DNA of 64,000 nt from an uncultured Bacteroidales bacterium (GCA_944322715.1 CALUPT010000004.1:124001-188000); one strand, 5' to 3'. Positions 1 through 8,855 are shown, counted from the first letter of the stretch. A program made the numbers and translations. Notes: a model not told the origin generated them from the sequence alone.

Positions 1-1285
1 GGATATCCCTCAGCTTTGTACGTATGTCTCCTACCGCAATCCTGTCGAGCGTACCGAAGACAGTGTCATTCCTGTCCAATATGTCTTCCTGATTCTGGGC
101 ATAGTATCCTATATTCACATTATGTCCTGTCCTGGCCTCGCCAGCCATCGGTTCCAGTTCTCCCGTTATCACCCTCATCAGCGTCGTCTTGCCCTCGCCG
201 TTGCGGCCCACAAGCGCCACCTTCTCTCCCCTGCGGACCTCTATGTCCGCATCCGAGAACACAACCTTGCTCCCGTACCCGACCTTCAGACCGGAAGCCT
301 TGAAAGCGACATCCCCGGAGCGGGGGGCAGGAGGGAACTTCACGCTCAGTGCCGCCTTGTCCTCATCATCCACCTCTATCCTCTCCAGTTTCTCCAAAGC
401 CTTGACCCTCGACTGGACCTGATTGGACTTGGTAGGCTTGTAGCGGAACTTCTCGATGAACTCCTCGGTCTTCTCGATCATCCTCTGCTGGTTCTCGTAG
501 GCGGCCTTCTGCTGCGCTATCCTCTCCTTGCGCAGTTCCATGTATCTGCTGTACGGCACCTTGTAGTCATGGATGTGCCCCAGCATTATCTCCACTGTCC
601 TGTTCGTCGTATTGTCCAGGAACTTCCTGTCATGGGAAATGAGCACCATGGAGCCGCGATAATCCTTCAGGTATGCTTCAAGCCATTCTATGGACTCTAT
701 GTCAAGGTGGTTCGTAGGCTCATCGAGCAGAAGGACATCCGGCCTGGAAAGCAATATCTTTGCAAGCTCTATACGCATGTTCCAGCCCTGGCTGAATGTC
801 TCGGTCGCCCTCCCGAGTTCCTCGTATCTGAACCCGAGTCCCATCAGCGTCCGCTCCGCCTGCACACGGGGAGATTCGGTCTGTCTCACCGCAAGGGCAT
901 CGTTCAGGTCGTTCAGCCTTATAATGAGAGCCTGGTACTCCTTCGATTCATAGTCTTCCCGCGATGACAGCTCCTCCGTTATCCTGCGTATCTCGTCCTC
1001 CATCCCGAACAGTTCGGAAAAGGCCGTCATGGCTTCATCTATGACACTCCGGCCCTTGTGGTGCTCCATGATCTGCGGCAGATATCCTATCCTGGTTCCG
1101 GAAGTCATGGCTATCTTGCCCGAAGTCGGAGACTGCAGTCCGCAGATCAGCTTCAGGATGGTCGACTTGCCGGCGCCGTTCTTGCCGACAAGACCGATTC
1201 TGTCGTTTTCACTGATATGGAAATTGATGTCGTCCAGCAGGGTAAACCCTCCATAGGCGACAGTCAACGAATTGATCGATATCAC
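1..1285 (-). CDS. ABC-F subfamily ATPase, C-terminal part beyond the window
   Basis: Soluble tandem ATPase of the ABC-F family, which acts on ribosomes (translation factor or antibiotic protection) rather than in transport. About 428 N-terminal residues are visible: first Walker A GKNGAGKST near residues 34-42, a signature written FSQGW instead of the usual LSGGW, Walker B LLLLDEPTNHLD, a charged linker, and a second Walker A GRNGEGKTT. No transmembrane segment is seen. The start is a GTG that shares one base with the tatA stop (TAGTG), suggesting translational coupling; no better ATG precedes the Walker A. The gene continues past base 1, so length and the second Walker B cannot be judged. 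Which ABC-F subgroup it belongs to is open. Confidence 0.9.
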   Translation of the reverse strand, partial: MISINSLTVAYGGFTLLDDINFHISENDRIGLVGKNGAGKSTILKLICGLQSPTSGKIAMTSGTRIGYLPQIMEHHKGRSVIDEAMTAFSELFGMEDEIRRITEELSSREDYESKEYQALIIRLNDLNDALAVRQTESPRVQAERTLMGLGFRYEELGRATETFSQGWNMRIELAKILLSRPDVLLLDEPTNHLDIESIEWLEAYLKDYRGSMVLISHDRKFLDNTTNRTVEIMLGHIHDYKVPYSRYMELRKERIAQQKAAYENQQRMIEKTEEFIEKFRYKPTKSNQVQSRVKALEKLERIEVDDEDKAALSVKFPPAPRSGDVAFKASGLKVGYGSKVVFSDADIEVRRGEKVALVGRNGEGKTTLMRVITGELEPMAGEARTGHNVNIGYYAQNQEDILDRNDTVFGTLDRIAVGDIRTKLRDI

Positions 1286-1500
1286 TATTTGTCTTCCTTT
1301 TTATCCGTAATCCGGTGGCTTGCATCATCCTGCACCGCTTCATTGTCACCCTCCTTGATGCCTTCCTTGAAATTCCTGACACCTTTTCCAAGACCTTTCA
1401 TGAGTTCAGGAATCTTCGCTCCGCCGAATATCAGCAGAATCACCAGGGCTATTATAAGGATCTCCCAACCGCCCAGACCGAAAACCATTGGCTGTATCAT
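1285..1500 (-). CDS. tatA: Twin-arginine translocase subunit TatA/E
   Basis: Small inner-membrane protein that forms the pore-like component of the Tat pathway, exporting folded proteins. The 71-residue product starts [13 protein letters not shown], followed by one hydrophobic helix ([12 protein letters not shown]), the family hinge FGGAKIPEL and an amphipathic helix, then a charged tail rich in D, E and K. An upstream in-frame extension to 1548 would add 16 residues unlike the family and overlap the thioesterase gene, so the start at 1500 is preferred. No tatC is present in the window, so the partner must be elsewhere. It is coupled to the downstream ABC-F gene by a one-base overlap. Confidence 0.9.
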   Translation of the reverse strand: MIQPMVFGLGGWEILIIALVILLIFGGAKIPELMKGLGKGVRNFKEGIKEGDNEAVQDDASHRITDKKEDK

Positions 1501-1544
1501 AATCAATCGTTTTATTTGGATCCGCAAATGCGGATTCCGTGTTA

Positions 1545-1991
1545 TCAAATGTTTTTACCGACGGTGCTGTCCGTGTCTTTCCCGTCCGTTTCCATGCTGG
1601 CTCTGATTACGGCCGCCAGTTTTTCCGGACACCGGACCGGATGCCTGGTCTCGGCATCTATGAATCCGAGCGTCACCGACCCATCCGCCAGCAGTTCCCC
1701 GCGCTGGTTGTAGACTTCGTTCCTGACCACTAATTTTGCAAGGGGGACCTTGTCTATCCTCGACACGATCCTGACGGTATCTCCCATGACGGCCGACTTC
1801 CTGTACCGGCATTCGACAGCCACCACTGGAAGCATGACGCCTTCCGCCTCAATCCTTTCTATCGGAAGTCCGTACTTCGCCATCATGTCGGAACGTCCGC
1901 ATTCGAAATACCTGATGTAGTTCGAATGATGGACTATCCCCATCTGGTCCGTCTCATAATACCTCACTGCAAGTTCCAGTTCCGCGCGCAT
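1545..1991 (-). CDS. YbgC/FadM-type acyl-CoA thioesterase
   Basis: Hot-dog fold thioesterase of the 4-hydroxybenzoyl-CoA thioesterase group, 148 residues, the usual family length. The N-terminal motif [18 protein letters not shown] carries the conserved Asp and the HHSNY segment seen in YbgC-like enzymes, which hydrolyse acyl-CoA or acyl-ACP in the cytoplasm; the true substrate cannot be read from sequence. The C-terminal 30 residues are polar and poorly conserved. It lies 36 bases downstream of the valS stop on the same strand and 44 bases before tatA, so valS, thioesterase, tatA and the ABC-F gene may be transcribed together. Confidence 0.88.
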   Translation of the reverse strand: MRAELELAVRYYETDQMGIVHHSNYIRYFECGRSDMMAKYGLPIERIEAEGVMLPVVAVECRYRKSAVMGDTVRIVSRIDKVPLAKLVVRNEVYNQRGELLADGSVTLGFIDAETRHPVRCPEKLAAVIRASMETDGKDTDSTVGKNI

Positions 1992-2027
1992 GTATGACAG
2001 ATTTTAAATTTCCACTTCAGAGAATTT

Positions 2028-4676
2028 CTACTTCAGGGCCGCAAGCGATGCCTTTATACTCTCTATCTTGGAGATGGAGTCCGCCTCCTTTTTCCTCTCT
2101 GCCGCCACTACCTTCTCCGGTGCGCCGTTCACGAACTTTTCGTTGGAGAGTTTCCTGCGCACAATCGCGAGGAACTCCTCCTGATACCTGAGGTCGGCCT
2201 CGAGTTTCACGCGTTCCTTCTCCGTATCCACCAGTCCTTCCGCGAGAATGGACATCTTCACCGTCCTTACCATGAAAGGTATCTCGGTACCGGTTACCGC
2301 GGACCCGGAAACAGTCTCCGCACTGCCAAGATTTGCAAGCCTGGTCACTACAGGAAGCACGCCGGCAGGAAAATCTCCGTATATACGCAGTTTCAACGGC
2401 TCTTTCGGAGAAATGTTCTTCTGCTGCCTTATCGCCCTGACCGCAACCACAGCCTCTTTCGCCATCTCGAAATCGGAAATGCACCCGCTGTCGTAGCTCC
2501 CCGCCACAGGCATCCTCTGGAGCATGATGGTCTCCCTGTCTCCGCGCGGAGACAGACTATGCCACAGTTCTTCGGTAATGAACGGCATGAAAGGATGTAT
2601 CATTTTCAGCAGGGAATCGAAAAATCCTATGGTAGCATCGTATGTAGCCCTGTCGATGCCGGCTCCGTAAGCAGGTTTGACCAGTTCGAGATACCATGCG
2701 CAGAAATCGTCCCAAAAGAGTCTGTATATGCCCATCAGAGCATCCGAAAGACGGAACTTCCCGTAATGGTCCTCCATGGTTGCAAGCGCCTCATCGAGCC
2801 TGTTGCGGAACCATTTCACGGCTGCTGCGGCCGCTTCCGGCCGGTCTGCACCCTCATCCACATCCCAGGATGACACGAGGCGGAAGGCATTCCATATCTT
2901 GTTGCAGAAATTCCTGCCCTGCTCCACCTGGGATTCGTCAAACAGGATGTCATTGCCGGCAGATGTGCACAGAAGCATTCCGAGACGCACTCCATCCGCT
3001 CCGTACTTCGCTATCAGGTCGAGAGGGTCGGGCGAATTGCCCAGAGTCTTGGACATCTTCCTGCCGAGCTTGTCCCGGACAATACCTGTCAGATACACGT
3101 TATGGAACGGCACATCCTTCATGAACTCGTTCCCCGCCATGATCATCCTCGCCACCCAGAAGAAAAGGATGTCCGGGCCTGTCACCAGGTCATTGGTAGG
3201 ATAATAGTAGGCAAGGTCCCTGTTCGGCTCATGTTCCGGATGTCCCGGCATTTCAGGATCGAACACGGATATCGGCCACAGCCATGATGAGAACCATGTG
3301 TCCAGCACATCCTCGTCCTGCTTCAGGTCAGCGGCTGTAACTGCAGGATCCAGCTTCTGTGCCAGTACGAGCGCCTCCTCTGCCGTGGAAGCGACGACAT
3401 ACCTCCCATCCGGCAGATAGTATGCGGGTATCTGCTGTCCCCACCACAGCTGACGGGAGATACACCAGTCATGTACGTTCTCCATCCAGTGACGGTATGT
3501 ATTGCGGTACTTGTCTGGAATCAGCCTTACCCTGCCGCTTTCGACAGACTCGAGCGCATCCTTTGCAAGGGCATCCATCTTCAGGAACCACTGCATTGAA
3601 AGTCTCGGCTCTATCACCGCATTCGTCCTCTCGGAATAACCCACCGGAGAGGTATAGTCCTCCACCTTTACGAGATTTCCTGCGTCGGCAAGCATTGTCT
3701 CTATCTTGCGGCGGGCCTCGAAACGGTCCTCCCCCACAAGAATCCGCGCCTTTTCGTTCAGGCGGCCGTGATCATCTATTATGTCCAGGACCGGCAGATT
3801 GTGTCTTAGCCCTATCTCGTAGTCATTGACATCGTGGGCCGGAGTCACCTTGAGGCAGCCGGTACCGAAATCCATCTCCACATAACTGTCCTCTATAACA
3901 GGTATCTCCTTGTTGATCAACGGAATGAGCACCTTTTTCCCGCGCAGCCAATGGTATCGCTCATCGGCTGGGTTCACGCAGATTGCGGCATCCGCCATTA
4001 TCGTCTCGGGACGCGTAGTGGCAATGACAAGGAAATCTTCCGTAGGATTTCCGTTGCCATCGGATATGAAGTACCTGAGGTGATAGAACTTGCTGGTGGT
4101 ATCCCTGTGGATGACCTCCTCATCGCTCACCGCAGTCAGTCCTACAGGGTCCCAGTTGACCATCCGCACTCCCCTGTAGATATACCCTTTATTATAGAAA
4201 TACACGAAGGTATTGATGACGGCCTTGCTCAGGTCCGGATCCATGGTGAATTTCGTCCTGTCCCAGTCGCACGAGGCGCCGAGCTTGCGGAGCTGGCTGA
4301 GGATTATCCCGCCGTGCTTTTCCTTCCACTCCCACGCGTGACGCAGGAACTCCTCCCTTGTGATGTCATCCTTGCTGATGCCCTGTTCCTTGAGCTTTGC
4401 AACCACCTTGCTCTCGGTAGCGATGGATGCGTGATCCGTACCGGGTACCCAGCACGCATTCTTCCCGTCCATCCTGGCCTTACGGACAAGCACATCGTTC
4501 AGTGTATTGTTGAGCACATGGCCCATGTGCAGGATTCCCGTCACATTCGGCGGAGGTATCACAACGGTATAAGGCTCCCTCCCATCCGGCTCGGAATGGA
4601 AAAACCTGTTCTCCAACCACCAGGCGTACCACTTGTCTTCCGTCTCGGCGGGATTGTATTTTGCTGAAAGTTCCAT
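2028..4676 (-). CDS. valS: Valyl-tRNA synthetase
   Basis: Class I aminoacyl-tRNA synthetase that charges tRNA-Val. The product of 882 residues has the HIGH-type motif HMGH at 50-53 after PPPNVTG, the KMSKS loop as KMSKT at 540-544, a connective-peptide editing domain between them, the anticodon-binding domain after it, and a C-terminal coiled coil rich in K and E (last 70 residues) typical of ValRS. The start ATG at 4676 ([11 protein letters not shown]) matches the family N-terminus; the frame stays open upstream to 5102, but that stretch is antisense to the DUF3467 gene and looks non-coding. A -7 element TATATTTG lies about 33 bases upstream. Confidence 0.97.
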   Translation of the reverse strand: MELSAKYNPAETEDKWYAWWLENRFFHSEPDGREPYTVVIPPPNVTGILHMGHVLNNTLNDVLVRKARMDGKNACWVPGTDHASIATESKVVAKLKEQGISKDDITREEFLRHAWEWKEKHGGIILSQLRKLGASCDWDRTKFTMDPDLSKAVINTFVYFYNKGYIYRGVRMVNWDPVGLTAVSDEEVIHRDTTSKFYHLRYFISDGNGNPTEDFLVIATTRPETIMADAAICVNPADERYHWLRGKKVLIPLINKEIPVIEDSYVEMDFGTGCLKVTPAHDVNDYEIGLRHNLPVLDIIDDHGRLNEKARILVGEDRFEARRKIETMLADAGNLVKVEDYTSPVGYSERTNAVIEPRLSMQWFLKMDALAKDALESVESGRVRLIPDKYRNTYRHWMENVHDWCISRQLWWGQQIPAYYLPDGRYVVASTAEEALVLAQKLDPAVTAADLKQDEDVLDTWFSSWLWPISVFDPEMPGHPEHEPNRDLAYYYPTNDLVTGPDILFFWVARMIMAGNEFMKDVPFHNVYLTGIVRDKLGRKMSKTLGNSPDPLDLIAKYGADGVRLGMLLCTSAGNDILFDESQVEQGRNFCNKIWNAFRLVSSWDVDEGADRPEAAAAAVKWFRNRLDEALATMEDHYGKFRLSDALMGIYRLFWDDFCAWYLELVKPAYGAGIDRATYDATIGFFDSLLKMIHPFMPFITEELWHSLSPRGDRETIMLQRMPVAGSYDSGCISDFEMAKEAVVAVRAIRQQKNISPKEPLKLRIYGDFPAGVLPVVTRLANLGSAETVSGSAVTGTEIPFMVRTVKMSILAEGLVDTEKERVKLEADLRYQEEFLAIVRRKLSNEKFVNGAPEKVVAAERKKEADSISKIESIKASLAALK

Positions 4677-4708
4677 AAGCCAATAAATTTCTTTACACGC
4701 AATAGCCT

Positions 4709-4717
4709 GCAAATATA
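4709..4717 (-). promoter_or_regulatory. Candidate valS promoter -7 element
   Basis: TATATTTGC on the minus strand matches the Bacteroidota -7 consensus TAnnTTTG. No good TTTG is found 19-21 bases upstream (GTAA there), so the -33 half is weak. It is the best placed element ahead of the valS start at 4676. Confidence 0.5.
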
Positions 4718-4788
4718 CGAATTTATTCAAATTTTCCTTACATTTGTCGGATGTAAAGAATACGGTATGAACATATAATTCAGATATT

Positions 4789-5109
4789 ATGGACAATACG
4801 AATAACGGGAAGAGCCTGAGCTTCGAAATAAAGCAGGACATGGCAAAAGGGACATATTCCAACCTTGCAATCATCACCCATTCCAAGAACGAGGTCATCA
4901 CCGATTTCGCGGCTTCGCTGCCCGGGATGCCGAAACCGGAGGTCGTAAGCAGGATAGTAATGACGCCGGCGAATGCAAAGCGGCTTCTGCTTGCCCTGCA
5001 GGACAATATAGGAAAATATGAAAACATGTACGGACCTATCGATCTCGGCGAGCCTAAGGCTACATTCCATATCGGAGGTTTCGGAGGCGGCAACGGAGCC
5101 AAGTCATAG
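4789..5109 (+). CDS. DUF3467 family protein
   Basis: Small cytoplasmic protein of 106 residues matching the DUF3467 family, whose function is not known. The recognisable core runs from about residue 9 to 84: a beta-rich segment ([18 protein letters not shown]), the [21 protein letters not shown] stretch and a helix [20 protein letters not shown]. The tail is glycine-rich ([13 protein letters not shown]). No signal peptide or membrane segment is seen. It is divergent from valS across a 112-base gap and precedes the kdsC-like gene by 72 bases, so it could share a transcript with kdsC and maf. DUF3467 genes are common single-copy genes in Bacteroidota; no catalytic residues can be proposed. Confidence 0.85.
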   Translation: MDNTNNGKSLSFEIKQDMAKGTYSNLAIITHSKNEVITDFAASLPGMPKPEVVSRIVMTPANAKRLLLALQDNIGKYENMYGPIDLGEPKATFHIGGFGGGNGAKS

Positions 5110-5181
5110 CGGGCACGGCATCAAGGAAAACCGGATATGACGGAAAACAGATGTACAGGCAGGACTACTGGAGGTGACAGC

Positions 5182-5736
5182 ATGAATCCTGCTTCAAATC
5201 AAGGATATGACGAGAACGCATGGAAAAAGATAAGGGCTTTCGCATTCGATGTTGACGGCGTGCTGACGAATGGCGGAATACTCGCCCATTCTTCCGGGGA
5301 ACTCTTCAGGACATTCGACTCAAAGGATGGATTCGCATTCAGAATGGCATCCATGCACGGCTATCATCTTGCCATAATAACCGGAGGCCGCGCGGAAAGT
5401 ATCAGGAAAAGGTTTCTTACATGCGGTGTGGCTCCCGAAGATGTCTATCTCGGTTCGAGGGACAAAATCAAGGATTTCAATGACTTCTGTCTGCGCCACT
5501 CCCTGGCTCCGGAAGAAGTCATGTATTTCGGGGATGACATTCCCGACATTCCGGTGATGAAGGCGTGCGGAGTGGGGGTATGTCCGTCCGATGCCGTGGA
5601 AGAGGCCATTGAAGCGGCGGATTACGTGGCCCCTTGTGCAGGAGGGAAAAGACTGGCCCGCAGTATCATAGAGAAGGTAATGAAGCTCCAGGGTACATGG
5701 AAGCTGGACATTTCGCTCTACGAACAGCGGTTCTGA
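5182..5736 (+). CDS. kdsC: KdsC-like 3-deoxy-D-manno-octulosonate 8-phosphate phosphatase
   Basis: HAD-superfamily phosphatase of the KdsC type, which removes phosphate from KDO-8-phosphate in lipopolysaccharide core synthesis. With 184 residues it has motif I DVDGVLT (23-29), ITGG for motif II (66-69), and motif IV GDDIPD (117-122); no cap domain is present, as in tetrameric KdsC. The start at 5182 is chosen because GGAGGTG lies just upstream; an earlier in-frame ATG at 5137 would add 15 unusual residues before that site. It is followed 104 bases later by maf, the gap holding two copies of a dispersed repeat. A related role on another sugar phosphate is possible. Confidence 0.85.
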   Translation: MNPASNQGYDENAWKKIRAFAFDVDGVLTNGGILAHSSGELFRTFDSKDGFAFRMASMHGYHLAIITGGRAESIRKRFLTCGVAPEDVYLGSRDKIKDFNDFCLRHSLAPEEVMYFGDDIPDIPVMKACGVGVCPSDAVEEAIEAADYVAPCAGGKRLARSIIEKVMKLQGTWKLDISLYEQRF

Positions 5737-5757
5737 ATTGTCATCCCGTCCTGCCGC

Positions 5758-5829
5758 TGTCATCCTGAGCATGGAGAAGAACCCGTAATACCGGTCAGTC
5801 ACTGTCATCCTGAGCGCAGCGAAGGATCT
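5758..5829. repeat. Two copies of the dispersed TCATCCTGAGC repeat
   Basis: Two direct copies beginning TGTCATCCTGAGC occur at 5758-5784 (degenerate second half) and 5803-5829 (second half GCAGCGAAGGATCT). The same element, in either orientation and with CATTCTGAG or CATCCTGAG variants, appears at 10106-10237, 44041-44121 and 48649-48669. It is only in gaps between genes. Confidence 0.8.
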
Positions 5830-5840
5830 GATAATCGGAA

Positions 5841-6440
5841 ATGAAAATGAAAGGAAACAAAATCATAATCCTTGCAAGCGGCTCCCCGAGGCGGAAAGAG
5901 CTGCTTGCAGGTCTTGACATTGAATTTGAAACGGATACCCGCAACCGCTTCAAGGAAGACTATAGCATCGACACCCCTCACCGCCGGATACCGGCACTGA
6001 TGTCGGAAGGCAAGTCATACGGATTCCACAGACCTCTTGCCCCGGACGAAATACTGATTACGGCCGACACTCTTGTCCTGTGCGGGAATGAAGTCCTCGG
6101 CAAGCCCAAAGGAGAAGATGATACGCAAAAGGCCGCAGATGCGGCGAGAATGCTCAGGATACTGTCGGGAAGAGAACATGAGGTAATCACCGCCGTGACC
6201 ATCCGCGACAACAGCCGCCACAAGACGTTTTCAGACATTGCGGAAGTCCGCTTCAGGGAACTCACTGACGATGAAATCGGATACTATATAGAAAGATACA
6301 GGCCTTTCGACAAGGCAGGGGCATACGGTATCCAGGAATGGATCGGCTATGTCGGCATCGACTGCATCAAAGGCTCGTTCTACACCATAATGGGACTTCC
6401 CGTCCATCTCCTGTACAGGCATCTGCAGGATTTCATGTAA
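5841..6440 (+). CDS. maf: Maf family nucleotide pyrophosphatase
   Basis: Maf/HAM1-fold enzyme that hydrolyses nucleoside triphosphates, including non-canonical ones, to the monophosphate and pyrophosphate in the cytoplasm. The product of 199 residues shows the N-terminal signature ILASGSPRRKELL (residues 9-21), the metal/catalytic segment ITADTLV, GKPK, and the SGREHEVITAV segment, then GAYGIQEWIGYVGIDCIKGSFYTIMGLP, all in family order. It is a normal full-length Maf. ATG at 5841 is used; a second ATG three codons later would also work. Downstream lies the accessory patch beginning at 6441. Confidence 0.93.
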   Translation: MKMKGNKIIILASGSPRRKELLAGLDIEFETDTRNRFKEDYSIDTPHRRIPALMSEGKSYGFHRPLAPDEILITADTLVLCGNEVLGKPKGEDDTQKAADAARMLRILSGREHEVITAVTIRDNSRHKTFSDIAEVRFRELTDDEIGYYIERYRPFDKAGAYGIQEWIGYVGIDCIKGSFYTIMGLPVHLLYRHLQDFM

Positions 6441-6554
6441 TATGAATGTGCAGGATAACGTCCAATCAGAAGAGATACGTTGCTATTTGAGGGGGCAGTA
6501 GGATTTTCAACATATTTTTTGTTATTGTTGTCGGACAAAGGAAAATTCTTTTAA

Positions 6555-7100
6555 AGTTTTGCAAAACAACGGTACGGCTACACCCTCTCCCTGCGGGCGA
6601 ACCTGCTGCGCTGGGCCACGCTCACGCCCGACTTGGGAATAGAGTGGCGCATCAGCCCGTCCGTGGGCATCATGGTGCACGGGTCATGGACTTCGTGGAC
6701 ATGGCAGGACAACGCCCGCCGCTATGCCCTCTGGGAAGTAATGCCGGAAGTGCGCTGGTATCCGGGTGAGAAGAAAGCCTGGTATGTGGGTGCGATGTTC
6801 AAAACCGGACAGTTCAACTACAAATTTTCAGGCACCGGCCGTCAGGGCGACCTTCTGTGCGGCGGCATCACCGGAAACACACAGACAGTGACCGCCACGC
6901 TGACCTACTCTGACGGCAACCCGGCAGACACGAGCCTTGAAAGCGACCTCACGGCATCCCTCGCGGACTTCAACAACGACAAGGCCGTACCGCTCACTCT
7001 CGGCGGCACCATAGCCGAAACCCCGACTGAGGCCGGAGTGGAAGCCGGCATCACCGGTTGGGAGACGATTGACTGCGGCGGAGTGAATGCCGAGCTCTAA
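6555..7100 (+). pseudogene. Chimeric remnant: DUF3575 fragment joined to a fimbrillin-like C-terminus
   Basis: The frame is open from just after TAA at 6552 to 7100 but has no plausible start. Its first part (YGYTLSLRANLLRWATLTPD, then GIEWRISPSVGIMVHGSWT and the RWYPGEKKAWYVGAMF segment) resembles DUF3575 proteins of Bacteroidales fimbrial operons, lacking the signal peptide. From about base 6850 the character changes to a Thr/Asp-rich stretch ending ITGWETIDCGGVNAEL, like the C-termini of Mfa-like fimbrillins (xWxxxxGGxxxxE). I infer a deletion that joined the 5' part of a DUF3575 gene to the 3' end of a fimbrillin gene. The family matches are from memory of motifs, not a search. Confidence 0.55.
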
Positions 7101-7213
7101 CGGGAAGCTGCTGTCAGTATGGCATCACAACCTTGACGGCACAAATAGAAAAACCGAGTGTTCTTTGAAAGACTGGAGTGAGAAAGGAGTATTACGAGCT
7201 TTGTATTAGCTGA

Positions 7214-7546
7214 ATTAATGTTAGTTTTGCCGTAGGCAGCACAAGCGGTGCATCTTGTGGAGCCATCACCATAGACGATGCCACCGTCCATGCCTATGGA
7301 GTGGGAGCCTACAGCATGGCCACCCCGGCTATTGGCAGCGGATTCCCAATTGCGTGGTGGAAACGCCGGTAACACCGATTATATCGGATGGGGAGGCGCA
7401 AATGGTATTTCCACAGGTGCAAACAATGCTGTCAGCCTCGGTAGCGGCGGCACCTGCACCAGCAGCACCGTCTATTGCTACACGGGGAAACATTGGATAA
7501 GACGGTGGTGTATGATGTCTCCGGCAACGCCACTTATAATCGCTAA
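7214..7546 (+). pseudogene. Frameshifted glycine-rich surface-protein fragment
   Basis: Three pieces of one protein can be read in two frames: INVSFAVGSTSGASCGAITI...IGSGF (7214 to about 7345), NAGNTDYIGWGGANGIST...VYCYTG (about 7363 to 7484) and GETLDKTVVYDVSGNATYNR then TAA (7484-7546). The second break is at a run of four G; a fifth G would restore the frame. The pattern CGxITIxxATVxAxG..AIGSG is like repeats in secreted Bacteroidales surface proteins and fimbrial tip genes. No start codon or signal peptide is left. A hairpin terminator follows at 7564, so the 3' end of the old gene seems original. Confidence 0.5.
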
Positions 7547-7563
7547 ATGTTAAGACAGAATTT

Positions 7564-7606
7564 CAGCGGCAATCTGCGTTTCTTATGCAAATTGCCGCTG
7601 TTGTTT
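7564..7606 (+). terminator. Hairpin terminator after the degraded surface-protein gene
   Basis: Perfect 10-bp arms CAGCGGCAAT (7564-7573) and ATTGCCGCTG (7591-7600) with a 17-base loop are followed by TTGTTT. It sits 18 bases after the TAA of the frameshifted fragment. Confidence 0.7.
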
Positions 7607-7765
7607 CTCTGAATCCGGTCGTTCACAAAACATTCCGGTAATTCCGGTCACCTGGACATGATTCTATCGGTAGGCTATAGGGTAAAATCCAGCCGGGAAA
7701 GAAAGTATGTCCTTATATAGAGACGTTGGTCGGAAACGGGATAGTCGTAATCAATGTCTAAAATA
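7601..7765. other. Gap with no recognised gene
   Basis: This stretch between the terminator and the HigBA operator holds no convincing reading frame, RNA or repeat that I can identify. It is part of the accessory patch and shows no match to the flanking genes. Confidence 0.5.
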
Positions 7766-7808
7766 TCCTCAAAAATTGAGGACATTTGTAGTTATTATTT
7801 TATCTTTG
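7766..7808 (+). promoter_or_regulatory. HigBA promoter and candidate operator
   Basis: An inverted repeat TCCTCAA-AAA-TTGAGGA (7766-7782) lies just upstream of a -7 element TATCTTTG (7801-7808), about 30 bases before higB. The repeat covers the expected -33 position. Antitoxins of this type bind palindromes in their own promoter, so this is the likely autoregulatory site (inference). Confidence 0.6.
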
Positions 7809-7837
7809 TATCAAAATAGTGGAGGGGGGGGATAGTT

Positions 7838-8152
7838 ATGGAGATTATTTTCAATGAACAGTATTTACAGGATTTGTATCTTACTGGACGTACTGACAAA
7901 AAACATCGGTATCAGCCGCATATAATACGTAAATATATCCGTGTTATAAACCTGATGATAGATGTTCAGGATATATTGGAACTCCGGCAGTACAATTCAT
8001 TGAATTATGAGAAACTCAAAGGTGACAAGATTGGACTCTCATCAGTGAGAGTGAACGATCAGTACCGTATAGAGTTTGAAGAACGGATGAAAGACGGAGA
8101 GGCAGTAGTTACGATATGCAATATAACCGATTTGTCAAATCATTATAAATAG
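7838..8152 (+). CDS. higB: HigB-type toxin (RelE superfamily)
   Basis: Putative mRNA interferase of 104 residues, matching the RelE/HigB killer family in length and in its C-terminal core (LSSVRVNDQYRIEFEE, then VVTICNITDLSNHY). Such toxins cleave mRNA on the ribosome when the antitoxin is lost. It is followed after 7 bases by a HigA-like antitoxin, in the toxin-first order characteristic of higBA. The codons are visibly richer in A and T than those of neighbouring genes, consistent with acquisition by transfer. A G-rich stretch (GGAGGGGGGG) upstream probably acts as ribosome site. Confidence 0.85.
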   Translation: MEIIFNEQYLQDLYLTGRTDKKHRYQPHIIRKYIRVINLMIDVQDILELRQYNSLNYEKLKGDKIGLSSVRVNDQYRIEFEERMKDGEAVVTICNITDLSNHYK

Positions 8153-8159
8153 CAGGAAT

Positions 8160-8504
8160 ATGATTACAATAAATGGCGTTGATCCGAACATGATAGCAAA
8201 TAATCTTACTCCAGCATTTCCCACTCATCCCGGAGAGGTGTTGAAAGAGGAAATCGAGTATCGTGGAATTTCTCAGACGAAACTTGCGAAACAGATGTGT
8301 ATGTCATATAAAGCATTGAATGACATACTTAATTGTCGTCGACCATTGACTGCTTCAACTGCCATGATGTTCGAGGCGGCATTGGGTGTCTCTGCCGAAA
8401 CATTGATGCGGATGCAGTTGAGATATAACATGCAGAAAACCTCTGCGGACAAGACTTTTATGGCTCGTTTGAAAAAGATTCGCGAGTACGCGGCAGTACT
8501 TTAG
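8160..8504 (+). CDS. higA: HigA-type antitoxin, HTH XRE family
   Basis: DNA-binding antitoxin of 114 residues. The segment FPTHPGEVLKEEIEYRGISQ begins the HigA/VapI helix-turn-helix domain, continued by TKLAKQMCMSYKALNDILNCRRPLTASTAMMFEAALGVSAETLMRMQ, which contains the recognition helix. The C-terminal 30 residues are basic. It lies 7 bases after higB and is preceded by AGGA. It should neutralise HigB by direct binding and repress the operon through the palindrome at 7766-7782 (family knowledge). Like higB it is AT-rich relative to flanking housekeeping genes. Confidence 0.87.
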   Translation: MITINGVDPNMIANNLTPAFPTHPGEVLKEEIEYRGISQTKLAKQMCMSYKALNDILNCRRPLTASTAMMFEAALGVSAETLMRMQLRYNMQKTSADKTFMARLKKIREYAAVL

Positions 8505-8543
8505 CCGCATATCTCTGGACGGGGTATATAAAACAAATGAGAC

Positions 8544-8561
8544 GCGCCTCTCACGAGGGGC
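8544..8561 (-). terminator. Probable trailer hairpin of tRNA-Cys
   Basis: Arms GCGCCTC (8544-8550) and GAGGGGC (8555-8561) pair with one mismatch around a 4-base loop, downstream of the minus-strand tRNA gene; read on that strand it is followed by a T-rich stretch. The same trailer contains GGCACCTC (8559-8566), complementary to the tRNA acceptor end. Confidence 0.4.
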
Positions 8562-8614
8562 ACCTCATACTAACCACATAATTAATAACACTAAAACTAA
8601 TAACCAATAAGTCG

Positions 8615-8685
8615 AGGTGCCAAGCAGAATCGAACTGCTGTAGCAGGTTTTGCAGACCTGTGCCTAACCGCTCGGCCATAGCACC
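8615..8685 (-). tRNA. tRNA-Cys (anticodon GCA)
   Basis: A full cloverleaf is present on the minus strand: acceptor GGTGCTA pairs with TGGCACC (one G-U pair), the anticodon arm CAGGT...ACCTG encloses loop CTGCAAA with anticodon GCA, the T arm is CAGCAG-TTCGATT-CTGCTT-like, and the discriminator base is U, as expected for cysteine. CCA is not encoded. Length is 71 bases including the discriminator. Confidence 0.96.
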
Positions 8686-8699
8686 TTGCTAACGGAGTG

Positions 8700-8730
8700 C
8701 AAAGGTAGACATTTTTTATTTATCTGCAAA
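8700..8730 (-). promoter_or_regulatory. Promoter of tRNA-Cys
   Basis: TTTG (8730-8727) and TACCTTTG (8707-8700) are separated by 19 bases on the minus strand, a near-perfect Bacteroidota promoter, 15 bases ahead of the tRNA 5' end. Confidence 0.8.
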
Positions 8731-8855
8731 CTTTTTTATAAGGAATTTGCATTAAATTTCAATGTCCCGTTTGCTCGTTAACTCTAACACACTAATAACT
8801 AACGCATTGTAATTCTCAAAGAACCGAAAGGAAATATTGCATAAAGCGTGCCAAA

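Noticed and set aside
4677-5102. N-terminal extension of valS
   Set aside because: The extra 142 codons are antisense to the DUF3467 gene and do not resemble ValRS; the ATG at 4676 fits the family.
8544-8685. Attachment-site duplication at tRNA-Cys
   Set aside because: The repeated acceptor sequence is inverted rather than direct, and no integrase gene is present, so it is not an att pair.
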